Positions 1 to 10,174 of a DNA stretch of 64,000 nt are shown in pieces; positions within the stretch are counted from its first letter, which is position 1; each line of letters opens with the position of its first letter. Source of the stretch: Lasiosphaeria ovina (lineage: Eukaryota; Ascomycota; Sordariomycetes; Sordariales; Lasiosphaeriaceae); assembly GCA_033439765.1 (NCBI GenBank), contig JAULSN010000004.1, forward strand, positions 2,862,001 to 2,926,000, in the 5' to 3' direction. The notes beneath the pieces are model-generated. The model saw only the letters and a list, made by a program, of their open reading frames with translations. It did not search any database and was not told where the DNA came from. The translations under genes were made by a program, and so were the position numbers.

Positions 1-256
1 AGGGACACCATTGATTGGTTCCCTTAGATGGATATATAATGACCGTAGCCACGGTCTTAGATAGAGCTTGCTTGGTTCCTCAAGTAAGTAATACATATTC
101 TCTATACTCATACATCTTGAGTGGCAAACCCAGTTTGACTATATTACCCGTATAATAGGAGCTTGCCCTTTGTTCATTCTTCATACCTATTCTTCAGACC
201 CCTAGTGCCTATATACGATACGAACCTTGACCTACATAGTCGAGCGGTTTGTAATA
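1..256 (+). repeat. LTR-B, partial copy (Gypsy LTR)
   Basis: This is the last 256 bp of the 411-bp LTR seen complete at 7720-8130 and 19598-20008, here in the opposite orientation; the rest lies left of the window. It ends at the ggtttgtaata terminus and abuts an LTR-A sequence lacking its own first ~35 bp. I infer that an LTR-B element inserted into an LTR-A copy, with tcctg (257-261) the candidate target duplication. Confidence 0.8.
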
Positions 257-934
257 TCCTGAAGTACAGGGCACTATAGTGGCTGTATTGGAGTTGTGAG
301 TGTTGTGGCCGTTATGTGGGTGCTGAGGGCGCTATACCTAGATTGTTTACTTTGCCCCACAGCACCTTCTCGAAACCCCTATACGACTTGGCATACGTAA
401 GACAAGCCCACTAGAAGACTATAGAATACAGAGCCGTCTACGGAGCCTGTGGGTCTCTAGAACCTTCTAGAGAGCCCACCTTAGGTCTATATAGACCTGT
501 CCTTTCCCTTAGATAGATTTCCTTCTAAGTAAGCATTGCACTCACCACTCTTTGTACTATACTTCTTCTATAATACAACTCCTCTTCGTCTTCTTCAGTA
601 CCCACAGTTGGTCCCGAAGACCCTGACTGCAGGGCAGAGTCCCTTACAGCCTACGAGGTAGACTGCTGAGCAGAGTCCTCACAGTCTGAGTAGCAGGCCT
701 GTAGCAGAGTTCTACAGACCTGTAGTCAGTCAGCCTGCTTCCCTCAGTGCCTTGCAGAAGCACTGTTGTATCGGACCGTAGGGCACAGCTCCCTACAGTC
801 TACCCTGCACTTGATCGACCTACCCTGCACTTGGTTCCCGGCACACGCTACACGCCTTGCTTCCGCTACGCCTACTGCCCTGCGCACCCTATATAGGTGC
901 TGAGTTCAGGCCTATATAGGCACGCAGTTCAACA
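257..934 (+). repeat. LTR-A copy 1 (interrupted)
   Basis: It matches the LTR-A family (complete copies at 6435, 12601, 13363 and 23468) from the segment after the first ~35 bp to the conserved gttcaaca end at 934. It carries a moderate number of TpG-to-TpA and CpA-to-TpA changes relative to the clean copies. The missing 5' part is presumably left of the window beyond the inserted LTR-B. Confidence 0.8.
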
Positions 935-1406
935 TGTAATTATTTCAAAAAGCTTATAAAAATATTTAAGGTTTATAATTATAAGCTTAAAGAGAATAAG
1001 CTATAACGGCCGTAACGGTTTTAACGGTTATTTAGCGGTTTTGGATTTTCTTCTTAGCCTCGCTTTTTCTTTATTTCTTACATATCCGTTAATCGTCTGG
1101 TTATCGTCGACTACGGTCGTAAGCGTAGGTAATTCTTAAAAGGCCTGAAGGGTCTCGAGTTAATCGTTAGGTCGTAAAAGCGTAGCCTCAGGGCTTTACG
1201 TACGTATTGATTAACGTAAATAAGACCTCGCGGGACTTAAAGAGGCCCTCAGGAGGGAGGCAGTCGTCTAGGAAGTTGGCTATTTTGCTAATTTGGTATT
1301 TTTCATAGTGAATTTGGTATGAACTGCGTTGGAGGGGTCGCGCTACGTTAGATGCATTTTTGTGGTTTATATAAGCGATTTTGGTCTTATATAAGCGCAC
1401 GCACGC
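935..1406. other. AT-rich RIP-like spacer
   Basis: About 470 bp, very AT-rich at the left and rich in TA and CG dinucleotides further right. No coding frame resembles a known protein, and no RNA gene is visible. It looks like decayed repeat DNA. Confidence 0.5.
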
Positions 1407-2345
1407 GTGCACCTAGTGGGAGCCGACCTGTGCGCCTAGTGGGAGCCTAGGGATTCCCTACCTTTGATTACGTATACTGTTGTACTGCTACAATGCCTAC
1501 CTATACCGATGACAATATAGCGAATGCCTACCTAGACGTTACGGATAACAAGATTTGTATTCGCCAGGCTACTCAAAAGAACGGCGTACCGTATACAACA
1601 TTAAATGACAGGCTCAAAGGCATCTCGGCCAAAGAAGAGAGCCTCCAATCTCAACGCAGGCTAACAGAGCCTCAAGAAAAGAGGCTCGTTGAGTGGATCA
1701 TGAGGCAGGAAGGCCTTGGCTATTCGCCTACATACTCGTAAGTTTCTAGCATTGCCGTAGCGCTCTGCAAAGAAGTAGAGAATCTAAAGCCTATTGGGAA
1801 AAACTGGATTATTGGCTTCAAAGCCCGGAATCCCGCCATTCGATCCAAAGTTGGCAAGAGAATGGAAGACAACGGACCTTTTAATGCCGTCAAAGCTTAC
1901 TATAGACGTGAACTAGCCAAGCTAGCTAGTTTAACTGACGCGGCACCAGTTGACAAGCTGAACCTCATTCGCTGCTACAAGGTAGCCAGGGAGGAAGGAT
2001 TCACGGAAAAGACTATCAAATCATCGTTCCGGACGACTGGGAATTGGCCTATTAGTAGGCGCAAAGCCCTCAGCCACCCAGAGATTTAGCAGGACAAGGA
2101 AAAGACCCCTAAGCCTCCTTTGTTTACCGGAGTCCCTGATACCCCTACTACCGGGCGTCAAGTCATGGATCTGAGCAAAGGGAGCAGCCCGAGTACGAGA
2201 AGGAAGTTCCAGAAGGCCGCCCGGGCCGTTGACAAGCTTCAAATGGACCTGGTTCTCAAGCAGACTCAAATTGAAGCCCTTGAGGCTAAATTGGAGCGCC
2301 TCAAGCCCAAAAAAGGGTGATCGGCTCCCAGGGTGATCGGGTGGG
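1407..2345 (+). mobile_element. Internally deleted Pogo/Tc1-mariner element
   Basis: The segment around the transposase relic (1493-2320) has possible terminal inverted repeats. The left side has two copies of a motif containing ctagtgggagcc (1413-1452). The right side has the reverse-complement motif ggctcccagggtgatcgg (2322-2340). The ends are only approximate and a TA target duplication could not be fixed. The element lacks the catalytic domain, so it could only move in trans. Confidence 0.5.
1493..2320 (+). pseudogene. Pogo-family transposase relic without DDE domain
   Basis: One continuous frame of 276 codons starts at the ATG at 1493. Residues 1-45 look like a psq-type helix-turn-helix. 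Residues about 55-120 look like the CENP-B/Tc5 DNA-binding domain, including the typical GKNWIIGFKARNP stretch. The sequence then jumps straight to the C-terminal end of Pogo transposases (TGNWPISRRKALSHPEI) and a lysine-rich helical tail. The whole DDE nuclease domain, normally some 250-300 residues, is absent. Two stop codons interrupt the frame: TAA at 1739-1741, explained by CAA to TAA, and TAG at 2087-2089, explained by CAG or TGG to TAG. Both fit RIP. The deletion leaves both flanking parts in frame, so it predates the stops or arose as an in-frame derivative. Not functional as a transposase. Confidence 0.8.
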
Positions 2346-2421
2346 GGGTGGGGTATGGTAGTAAATGATCCTGAGTGGCTTCGCTCCGAGTCGAATCTCT
2401 TCTCTACTCCCGACCGAGACG

Positions 2422-3908
2422 CTACGCCTGCACACCAGGCTCCGTCATCATCCGCTCGGCCCAAGCTCCCAACTCACCAAAGTACCGTTCGGGATCTTCA
2501 CCCCGCCAGTCCCGCAGTGAATACCAGAGGTGTCGGGCATTCTTGCCTGCCCTGATCGCCACCTCGTAGCTCGGCGCGTGATCAAAAAGTCTATTGAAGT
2601 AGTGGGTGGACCACGCCATGTACTCGGCGCGCTCCTCGGCGGTGGCATTGTTTCTGACGCGCGTAGTGCCAGGCCGGGCATCTCCGTCGGAGATCAGGTC
2701 GACAGCCACAGCCATCAGGGGGTCCGAGAGGAGCGCCGGCACGACGCAGCCTGTCTCCCAGTCGTAGAGCGACGTGACGCGCGGCCTTCCGTCGGCGTCG
2801 GTGGCAATGGACATGTTGTGGATGCCAAAGTCGCCGTGATCAAGCACGAGGCGGTATAGGACGGCCTCGTCTCCGTAGGGCAGCATGTGCGGGATGAAGC
2901 GTAAAAGGCTCTGCTTGGCGGCGAAGGCAACGGGCCCGACGGTGTTGCCGTCGTCTACCCACCCAATTATGTCGCCGATATTCCGGATGGTGGCCTCGAT
3001 CTTGGAAGTGAACAGCGAGACGCAGAAGTCCCGGGTGGGCGCCACGGCTACGGGTAAGGAGACAGGCTTCTGCTCGTAGAGCCGCTCCAGTAGCCAAGTG
3101 GAACAGAAATCGGGTGGCGGGTTATAGTTGAAGAGGGCGGCGCGCATCCAGGCTGCCTGATCGAGGAGACAATACTGAAGCGGGAGGGTTAGGATTAACT
3201 GGAGGCACTGGCTATATGGAGATGTTCTCGGGGGTACGAACTTGCCTTATGGTCCGGGCTGAGCGTTTTCCAGACGTTGTTCTCACCCTCGGCCCTCTCA
3301 AAGACGAACAGCCGCCTGCCCAGGATATCTTTCGGAACTTCGACGCTTGTAGAGGCCAACTGCACCGGCAGGCGGTAGTAGAGCAGTAGCGAAGCGAGGA
3401 CGTTAGGTACGAGGCGCAGAAGCTGGTACGCCTCGGTCTCGAACTTGGCTTCGGATACCTATATATGAACGGGGAAGCCGTCGAAATGGGGCATATTAAC
3501 GTCGCTACGAGAAAAGCGCGCTACTAGATAGGACCCGTCGGATAGCTTGAGATGGAACCCCTATTATATTTTTCATGTTCTGCGTTAGCTTTCTGAAAAC
3601 GTCGCTAGGTGCCTGGTAGGTGGAGAGAGGCAGAACTACAAAAACATAAAAGGAAAAAAAAGGAAGAGGATTCCCATGTCCAATCTTACATAATTGTTGG
3701 ACCCCCGAGAGACGAACGGCATATCCGAGATTCTCACACCGAGTTTCTCCTCGATCTCTCTGATAAGCAGGGTGATATCGAAGTACCGGGCGAAGGGACT
3801 ATTACCGCTGGCGACGAGGGCAAGCAGGTGGTCCCTGCCGGAAAAATCGGTGTCGTCTGGCATCTTGGGCCAGTCGTCGGCGTAGTAATCCTCCTCGCCG
3901 TCGGCCAT
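2422..3908 (-). pseudogene. Fungal APH-fold phosphotransferase-like gene, one premature stop
   Basis: Three inferred exons on the minus strand keep a single frame: 3908-3690, 3560-3246 and 3174-2422 (428 codons before the final stop). The product resembles the aminoglycoside-phosphotransferase (APH)-like kinase family that is expanded in filamentous fungi; substrates are unknown. Visible motifs are an N-terminal VSRGSNNY loop, the Brenner-type catalytic loop HGDFGIHN, and the metal-binding DWE (LYDWETG) further on. Intron 1 (3689-3561) is GT-AG. Intron 2 (3245-3175) uses GC-AG with an aag|gcaagt donor, a known minor class. One in-frame TAG at 3461-3459 in exon 2 fits a CAG-to-TAG change, the RIP signature. 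Apart from that the reading frame is intact, so inactivation appears recent. The start at 3908 gives an acidic N-terminus. The gene lies between Pogo elements. Read-through or a sequencing error cannot be excluded. Confidence 0.8.
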
Positions 3909-4004
3909 GCTGGAAATAGCATACCCTAAATGTGGGCAAACAGATGGGGGGCACGCAGGAGAATCGGAGCGGGGGCTGTTTTGTTGGCGAAGAAATGGAG
4001 GTAA

Positions 4005-4385
4005 ATACGGAGGCAAATAGGTAGATTTGTGTCAAAATGAAAATCGCCAAAGCGCCAGCGCCAAATTTGCCCCAAACCCGATTTTTTACCCCGCCACCTT
4101 CTCTTCCGCCTACACCTAAGGCGTGGAATTATTTTCTTCTCCTTTAACTAGCTATACTTCCCCCGCGTAATATCCCGCTACGGTCTTTACCAGCTACTAT
4201 AGGCTAGTTTCCCTTCTCACCTATCGCGCGTCGCGACGGTTAACCTTAATTACGCTTAATTACTAGCGATTAAGTCGCTACGTTATTATCGCTAATAGAG
4301 TATATTATCCTATTTCGAGAGATATAAATTTACCGTTATAATATACTATCCCGCGTATATCGTTATAATAGCTTTTGATCCGTCG
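4005..4385 (+). repeat. Repeat R1, copy 1
   Basis: This ~370-bp segment recurs in reverse complement at 30405-30770. The GC-richer end (caaagcgccagcgcc, then a gattttttacccc stretch) is nearly identical. The distal part is more diverged, mainly by transitions, but shares tttcgagagatataaattta. No coding potential was found. It may be one end of an unidentified DNA transposon. Confidence 0.75.
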
Positions 4386-4452
4386 GCCTTAAAGTCCGAG
4401 TTCGAGAAATAGTTTATAAAGCTAAAGGCTAATAACTAGAAGCTTATAAATA

Positions 4453-6313
4453 ACGTGTGTGATAAGCGAGCGCCGCAGACAAGCGAGCGCCGCACTTTTC
4501 ACCACCCTACCACATCTATCCTTAATTACATAACCACAACACTAGGAAATAACAATAACTGAATCAGAAACAGATGAATCAGACGATTCTGCAGCCTCCT
4601 TATACGTGCGTGCATTATGGCCAGGCTTACCACAGACACCACAGCACCGAATCTTCGTACGAGACCCCCCTATACCACCACCATTTTGTCGTGTTTCCTG
4701 GGCTAACTGCTCACCCATAGCCTTCTGATCCAGTAGATCCTGTGCCTCTTGTATAGTAAGTGACCCTCCAAGCCGTACACGTGTTTTTTTGGCTCTCCGT
4801 CGCTTACTAAGCCCCTCATTGGCCTTTCGTAGTACTAAGACCTCCGAACGTAGAAGAGCCACCTCGTATATTACAGCTATTGTACCTTTGGCTAATCGAT
4901 CCATAGCAGTTAGTATCGGGGTTGGAGAGCTGCCCTAATAGTTGGAAATTCGAGTTTTGATAAATGCTGATTGTGAGGTGGCCTCTCGAGGGTTGTGTGG
5001 CGTTTGGGAGGCCCAAGGTAGTGCTGTAGTTAGGCTTGAGGCTGGGGGTATTGGGGTCCGAATACGCATATCCAGCTTAGATATCACCCTCTCTGGGTCG
5101 TACGGCATAAGGCCAGCTCCGGTAAAACCCCCCTGGATATTCTTTTCTATAATCGAAGCAAAAAACGCCTCTCTAAATATACAAAGAAACTCCAACTTGC
5201 TAATATGTATGATATTCATCCGTATAAACTGCTCAATTTGGCGGCTATACGCCTTCTTTAAAGGCCTAAAGCAACCAATATCTAAAGGCTGAAGTATATG
5301 TGAAGAGTATGGAGGTATATAAAGCGTAATAATGTTATGCTCTTTATAATAGTTGTCGAATTCTTCAGAGTAGTGGCTTTCGTGGCTATTAAGGATTAAT
5401 AGCCGGTATGTACCCTTTATACGAGATACTATATAGAAATCGAAGTGACGAATCTAATCCATACCTTTCTTATTCGTAGTCTAGCCATTATCGGTTATTA
5501 CGATACGCCAGTCGGCCGGGAGGTTATATTCTTCATACCAGTTAGAAAGGTAATATTGCCTAGCCAAGATAATAAATGGTAGGATAGCCCAGCCTAGAGT
5601 ATTTACTCCTTGGATGACTATAGCCTACTCTCGATTACTAGGTTGGGCCTATTTAGCCTTGCTACGGCCGTCCGAGGTAGTAACTACTATAGTAGCGATA
5701 ATAATGCCCATTATAAAGCCGGTCTCGTCGAAATTATAGATATCGTCGTTAAGGATACCGTATTTGACCTTAATGTTATATATAAGGGCAAACCACTCGC
5801 GAATAATCGTTGGATCTTCGTATTTAGCCCTCTAGTAGTCGTATTTACGCGTAAAACGCGTCCGAAGGTCTGGCTGGCGTTTAACGAAGTTATAAGCCCA
5901 GCGTTTGCCGACAGGGGGCGCGTTACGTTCGCGTAGCAATCGGTTAGCCATATCTTCTACGTAATAAAGCCGAGGATGGAATGCGCGTAAATAGAGCTCA
6001 GTTATATATCGAATAATCGTTTGCTCCTCTAAATCCGTAAGCTTACGCGAGTTGGCTGGAATATCGCATCGTGCAGGTGTGCCGGTAAGTCGACGGCGAA
6101 TAGTTCTATCATTAACCTCGTAGATTTTCGCTACGGTTCGTTTGCTTAGCTTTTTGTTGTTTTTAATAGCTTCGGCGGCCAGAATTACTCTGGCTTCTTT
6201 AGAGATGGAAGCCATGGTTTTTGGTTGAGAAATGGAGTGTTGAAGCTGGGGGGTCGCGACGCGTCAAAAAGTGCGGCGCTCGCTTATCTGCGGCGCTCGC
6301 TCATCACGCACGT
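4453..6313 (-). mobile_element. Complete Pogo-type DNA transposon, RIP-damaged
   Basis: Terminal inverted repeats of about 45 bp bound the element (4453-4498 and 6268-6313). Each contains two near-tandem copies of a 14-bp unit, aagcgagcgccgca. A TA dinucleotide flanks each side (4451-4452 and 6314-6315), the expected Tc1/mariner-Pogo target duplication. The 1861-bp interior holds one transposase frame on the minus strand. Confidence 0.88.
4542..6215 (-). pseudogene. Pogo transposase with C-terminal zinc knuckle, multiple RIP stops
   Basis: A single minus-strand frame of 558 codons runs from the ATG at 6215 to the stop at 4542, without frameshift but with several TAG codons where TGG or CAG is expected. 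It has an N-terminal helix-turn-helix (TVAKIYEVNDRTIRRRL), a Tc5/CENP-B DNA-binding domain, then the DDE domain. Catalytic Asp 1 is present (YNFDETGF). The expected second Asp reads Asn in LILNSHESH, a G-to-A change. The third Asp is present after SSHILQPLD. A CCHC-type zinc knuckle closes the protein (CGVCGKPGHNARTY) with its last Cys changed to Tyr. These changes all fit RIP, so the element is dead. The C-terminal zinc knuckle is a feature of some fungal Pogo relatives. Confidence 0.88.
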
Positions 6314-6434
6314 TATAATTAACTAGGATATAAATAATATTAATAAGGTAATTATTATAAAGGATATTTTAAGGATAATTTAATTATAAGGAAATAATTA
6401 GGTATTAAACTATTTAACCTTAAAGAAGGTAAGT

Positions 6435-7187
6435 TGTTAAAGTATGGCTAGTTACTAGGGTTGTAGGTCCTGAAGTGCAGGGCACTGCAGTAGCTGTGTT
6501 GGAGTTGTGAGTGTTGTGGCTGTTGTGTGGTGCTGAGGGCGCTATACCTAGATTGTTTACTTTGCCCCACAGCACCCTCTCGAAACCCCTATACGTCTTG
6601 GCACACGTAAGACAAGCCCACTAGAAGACTATAGAATACAGAGCTGTCTACGAAGCCTGTGGGCCTCTAGAACCTTCTAGAGAGCCCACCTTAGGTCTAT
6701 ATAGACCTGTCCTTTCTCTTAGATAGATTTCCTTAAGCAAGCAAGCAAGCCTCTTGTTGTGAGTATAAAAGAAAGCAACAAGCAAGCACTGCACTCACCA
6801 CTCTTTGTACTATACTTCTTCTATAATACAACTCCTCTCTATCTTCTTCAGCACCCACAGTTGGTCCCGAAGACCCTGACTGTAGGGCAGAGTCCCCTAC
6901 AGCCTACGAGGTAGACTGCTGAGCAGAGTCCTCACAGTCTGAGTGGCAGGCCTGTAGCAGAGTTCTACAGACCTGTAGTCAGTCAGCCTGCTTCCCTCAG
7001 TGCCTTGCAGAAGCACTGTTGTATCGGACCGTAGGGCACAGCTCTCTACAGTCTACCCTGCACTTGATCGACCTACCCTGCACTTGGTTCCCGATATACG
7101 CTACACGCCTTGCTTCCGCTGCGCCTGCTGCCCTGCGCACCCTGTATAGGTGCTGAGTTCAGGCCTATACAGGAACGTAGTTCAACA
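6435..7187 (+). repeat. Solo LTR-A copy 2
   Basis: A 753-bp LTR with TGTTAAAG and GTTCAACA ends, flanked by the 5-bp duplication TAAGT (6430-6434 and 7188-7192). No internal retroelement sequence is attached, so it is a solo LTR. It differs from copies 3 and 4 by a few substitutions and two extra aagc repeats, and shows little RIP. A TATAAAAG box lies at about 6764-6771. Confidence 0.92.
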
Positions 7188-7192
7188 TAAGT

Positions 7193-7719
7193 AAATATAA
7201 ATATATTTAAGATAGTAGCTATTAATATAATTATAATAATAGGAAATTATTTTCTTTTAAATACCTTAGAAGTACTTAAAGAAGAAGGAATTAATCTTAA
7301 ATAATATAAAGATTAAGGACTAATAGTTTATATTAAATATTATACGCGTAATCTTCGAGGAGTAGGACGAGAGTATAAGAGTATATATTACTTATAAGTT
7401 AGATAATTATTCTAGCTTAGATAAATATTATTATATCCCGAGTAATATAAGTATAAGTAGAGGAGTATATACGGATTACTATATTAAGAATATAGCTATA
7501 TTATATAAGTACCGTTATAGTAAGTCCTAATTATAATTACTTAAGATTAGATAAGGCTAACTAATATAAATAGCTATAAATAAGAAGAAGTTTAAGGAGG
7601 AGTTTAATAAGTTCCGTAAGTTGTAGCTACTAATAAAGAATAAGCTAGTAAAGATTAAGATCCGGGAACTTAAGGAGCTTCTCTTTAAGTTATAATATAA
7701 GAAGTATTAATAGGAGTAG
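7193..7719. other. Heavily RIPped AT-rich DNA
   Basis: CpA and TpG are nearly absent. A plus-strand reading gives lysine-rich stretches broken by many TAG/TAA codons, suggesting an old transposon coding region, but I cannot assign a family. Confidence 0.45.
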
Positions 7720-8130
7720 TATTACAAACCGCTCGACTATATGGGTCAAGGTTGTATCGTACACAGGCACTAGGGGTCTGAGAAGTAGATATGAAGAATG
7801 AACAAAGGGCAAGCTCCTATTATACGGGTAATATAGTCAAACTAAGTTTGCTACTCAAAGTATATAAGTATAGAGAATATGTATTGCTTACTTAAGGAAC
7901 CAAGCAAGCTCTATCTAAGACCGTGGCTACGGTCATCGTATATATCTATCTGAGGGAACTAATTAATAATGTCCCTTACTTACGAGGGGCCGTATATCGG
8001 GGCCCCGGGACCACGTATAGAGTCCCGTTATCCCGGGCCTCTAGAGCTCGGGACCCTAGGATACTCCTGATTAGTTAATACTAAAAAGTGACTGCCCCAC
8101 CCTCGTATATTTCTTTAGGGATTCGTAATA
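7720..8130 (-). repeat. LTR-B, 3' LTR of Gypsy-B
   Basis: A 411-bp LTR that aligns along its whole length with 19598-20008 and with the partial copy at 1-256. Its ends are tattacaaacc and ggattcgtaata in plus-strand reading, RIP-altered forms of TG/CA termini. Confidence 0.85.
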
Positions 8131-8302
8131 CGATGCCCCTCCTCCGAGGTTGGCGCCCCGATAACTAACGCCTCCCGTTAGTCTCGACGCTCTCTTCTAG
8201 TAGGCGATTCTTCCCCTCTTCATTACGCTACTCAGGATATCTAACCGTATAGGAAAAACTCGCCGCTCTTAGCGTAAACTTGATACCGACTTAGTACTTT
8301 CG

Positions 8303-8833
8303 GCCTTTGTGTACTTGTACGGCGCTTCTTCCCTAATGCCGTATACTAACTACTACTATTATGGTCGCGAGTGTATTATCGCTAAGCGCTCGAAGCGTTA
8401 CCGCGAATATATCGACCGTAAGGTGTAGTGTAGCGGGAACGATTTTGCTTCGGCCCGTACGTTCCTTCCTTTTCTCCTTCCTTCCTACCCTCTGCTTATC
8501 TCTCTAGTTACCCGTAATATAGAAGAGGAATAAGGTCTTGGTATAGAGGAAGAAGACCTCACCGACGAGTAGCTCTAGATTACGGGTAAACTCTCTAAGC
8601 TTTAGACCCGTATTCTTATAATTCGTCGCCGCCGTAAGAATCTAAGGGAGAGAGGGAAAGAGCTCTTTAGGCGCGGTATAGTCGAGTTCGAAAAGAATGA
8701 CCCGGTGCCCGTCCCTTTAGCCCTAGCTCCTTCCGCCTTAGCTCCTACGGCCTTTTCCTCCCTCGACCCTACCCTATTAGGCTTCTCGTCGCCTACGCCT
8801 TCCTTCCTTAATTGGACCGGCGATATACCCTAA
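8303..8833 (+). pseudogene. Antisense Cys-rich ORF relic in Gypsy-B
   Basis: Between the end of pol and the 3' LTR, on the strand opposite to gag-pol, a frame of about 177 codons reads coherently apart from TAG/TAA codons that fit CAG/CAA-to-stop changes. Its N-terminal half contains clustered tyrosines and remaining cysteines in a spacing like a zinc-binding C-x2-C array (TNYYYYGRECIIAKRSKRYR), followed by RKV, a stop, then CSGNDF. Several Tyr probably replace Cys (TGC to TAC). A charged helical region (RRRRKNLRERGKELFRRG) and a Pro/Ala/Ser-rich tail follow. Fungal Gypsy elements often carry an extra antisense Cys-rich ORF of unknown role; this resembles that type from memory. No function is assigned. 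Confidence 0.55.
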
Positions 8834-9030
8834 TTAACTAAGTCCCCGTAGGCACCTACCGCGAGTCCCTCGACTAGGCCTTAATATAGCGCGTTACGCG
8901 GAGTGGTTCTTAATAATTAAGTAGGGTCGCTAGTCTAGTAGTATAATACGTTAGGCGAGTAGACTAGTTATAAAGGCCTATTTCTAAGAATGAAATACGC
9001 CCGTAATAATCTTGTCCGTTTAACGAGGTC

Positions 9031-9055
9031 GTAGGTTCGAATCCTACGTAATCCA
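9031..9055 (+). other. tRNA-like T-arm fragment
   Basis: A perfect 5-bp stem (gtagg/cctac) encloses a ttcgaat loop containing a canonical B-box (ggttcgaatcc), followed by gtaatcca and a T-rich stretch. A matching 5' acceptor strand (ggattac) is not visible upstream, so a whole tRNA cannot be supported. It may be the 3' part of a captured or RIP-damaged tRNA or SINE. Confidence 0.35.
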
Positions 9056-9089
9056 TTATTTTTGCATTTTTCTAGATCGTCCCTAGCGC

Positions 9090-9672
9090 CTTGGAGCTAC
9101 CTACGTAGGCTCCTTAGGCCGGTCTGGATTTCGTTAGTAGAATTCTTAGATCTTTTCTAGGTAGCTTAGAAATAAAACTAGTTCCTACGAGTTCTCCTTA
9201 TTCTTATAATCGAGCTATTTAATTAGGTATTAGAGCTCTCCTTTTGCGATTCGAGAGTCCAAAACCTACTTAATATCGTACTCTTCCTCAAAGTCCTCGA
9301 CTTCGATATCCTAAGCTAGCCGCGCGTTCTTCGGCGCTAGTTCTAAAAGTAAAATATAAAAGATATTTATCCTTAGCTTTATTATACTAGGTAGGGATAG
9401 TACGTAGTTGGATATCGCGATCTTCTTTTCAATTTTGAACGGTCCAATCCTCTTAAAGTCTAGCTTCTTACTTAGCCGTTTTATCGTTAAAAATTTAATC
9501 AAAAGAAAAACCTTATCCCCCTCCTCTAGGCGAGGTCCCTCGAGCCTATATTTATCGTAGTACGTCTTTATATACTAGCGTACTTATTCTAATCTACCTT
9601 ATAAGTAGGTATATAGCTCCTTAATCCGATTCGTAACTACTCGAGTACGGGGTACGCTTGGTGCTTCCGTAG
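9090..9672 (-). pseudogene. Gypsy-B pol: integrase C-terminus and chromodomain
   Basis: The minus strand reads the typical end of chromovirus integrase: KKLDFKRIGPFKIEKKI, then a SH3-like segment ending in LLELAPKNARL (9311-9502). It is followed by an acidic link and a chromodomain-like segment (EEEYDIK, VLDSR, GEL, YLIK, LDYK) to about 9100. TAG codons interrupt the chromodomain at positions where CAG or TGG is expected. Chromodomains are thought to guide such elements to heterochromatin. The rest of pol continues beyond the LTR-C insertion at 11769. Confidence 0.75.
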
Positions 9673-9677
9673 GTAGT

Positions 9678-9907
9678 TGTGACGGCCCGCAAGGAAGTCA
9701 ACGGTTCAATGCAGTAACGAATGTGGATTTAAAGCTAAGGAAGGAAAAAGAAGATCTATCGCAGGGACCGCGCAGGGCGCGGGGAAATAGGTAGTGGTGC
9801 GAGCCAAAGGCTGAGCACGTGCGAGCTATGCGCACAGGCCACACCCTAAATACAATACAGCCAATAGAATCAATCCTGTCATGTGAGCCCCTGTGGCGAC
9901 CGTGACA
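9678..9907 (-). repeat. LTR-C, 3' LTR
   Basis: 230 bp, TGTGACGG to GTGACA in plus reading, matching 11534-11763 except for about three transitions. Confidence 0.9.
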
Positions 9908-10174
9908 TCATCCCCCCCTCGAAAAAAGCATCGCCCCGATGCGTTCAAATCCATCCTTGGAAAACCGTCAGGTCAAGCCGTAAGGCCTGAATCGTTCAAA
10001 TCCGGGGTTTCCGCATTTGAAGACGAAGTTGTTATTAACGGGCCGTCAGGAACTGTCAGTCGGGCTATTAATAGTCGTTTGCAGCTATGTGCAGGTATAA
10101 GGACTAATATACAGGTGTGTATTGTACAGGTCTATCAGGACGCGCTATGGCTTGACAGGCAGTTGTTAGACCGG

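Noticed and set aside
2530..2859. Plus-strand frame over the phosphotransferase exon
   Set aside because: Shadow of the minus-strand exon, which has recognisable catalytic motifs.
8946..9056. A complete tRNA gene ending at 9055
   Set aside because: Only the T-arm is clear; no matching acceptor strand and no acceptable D or anticodon arm were found.
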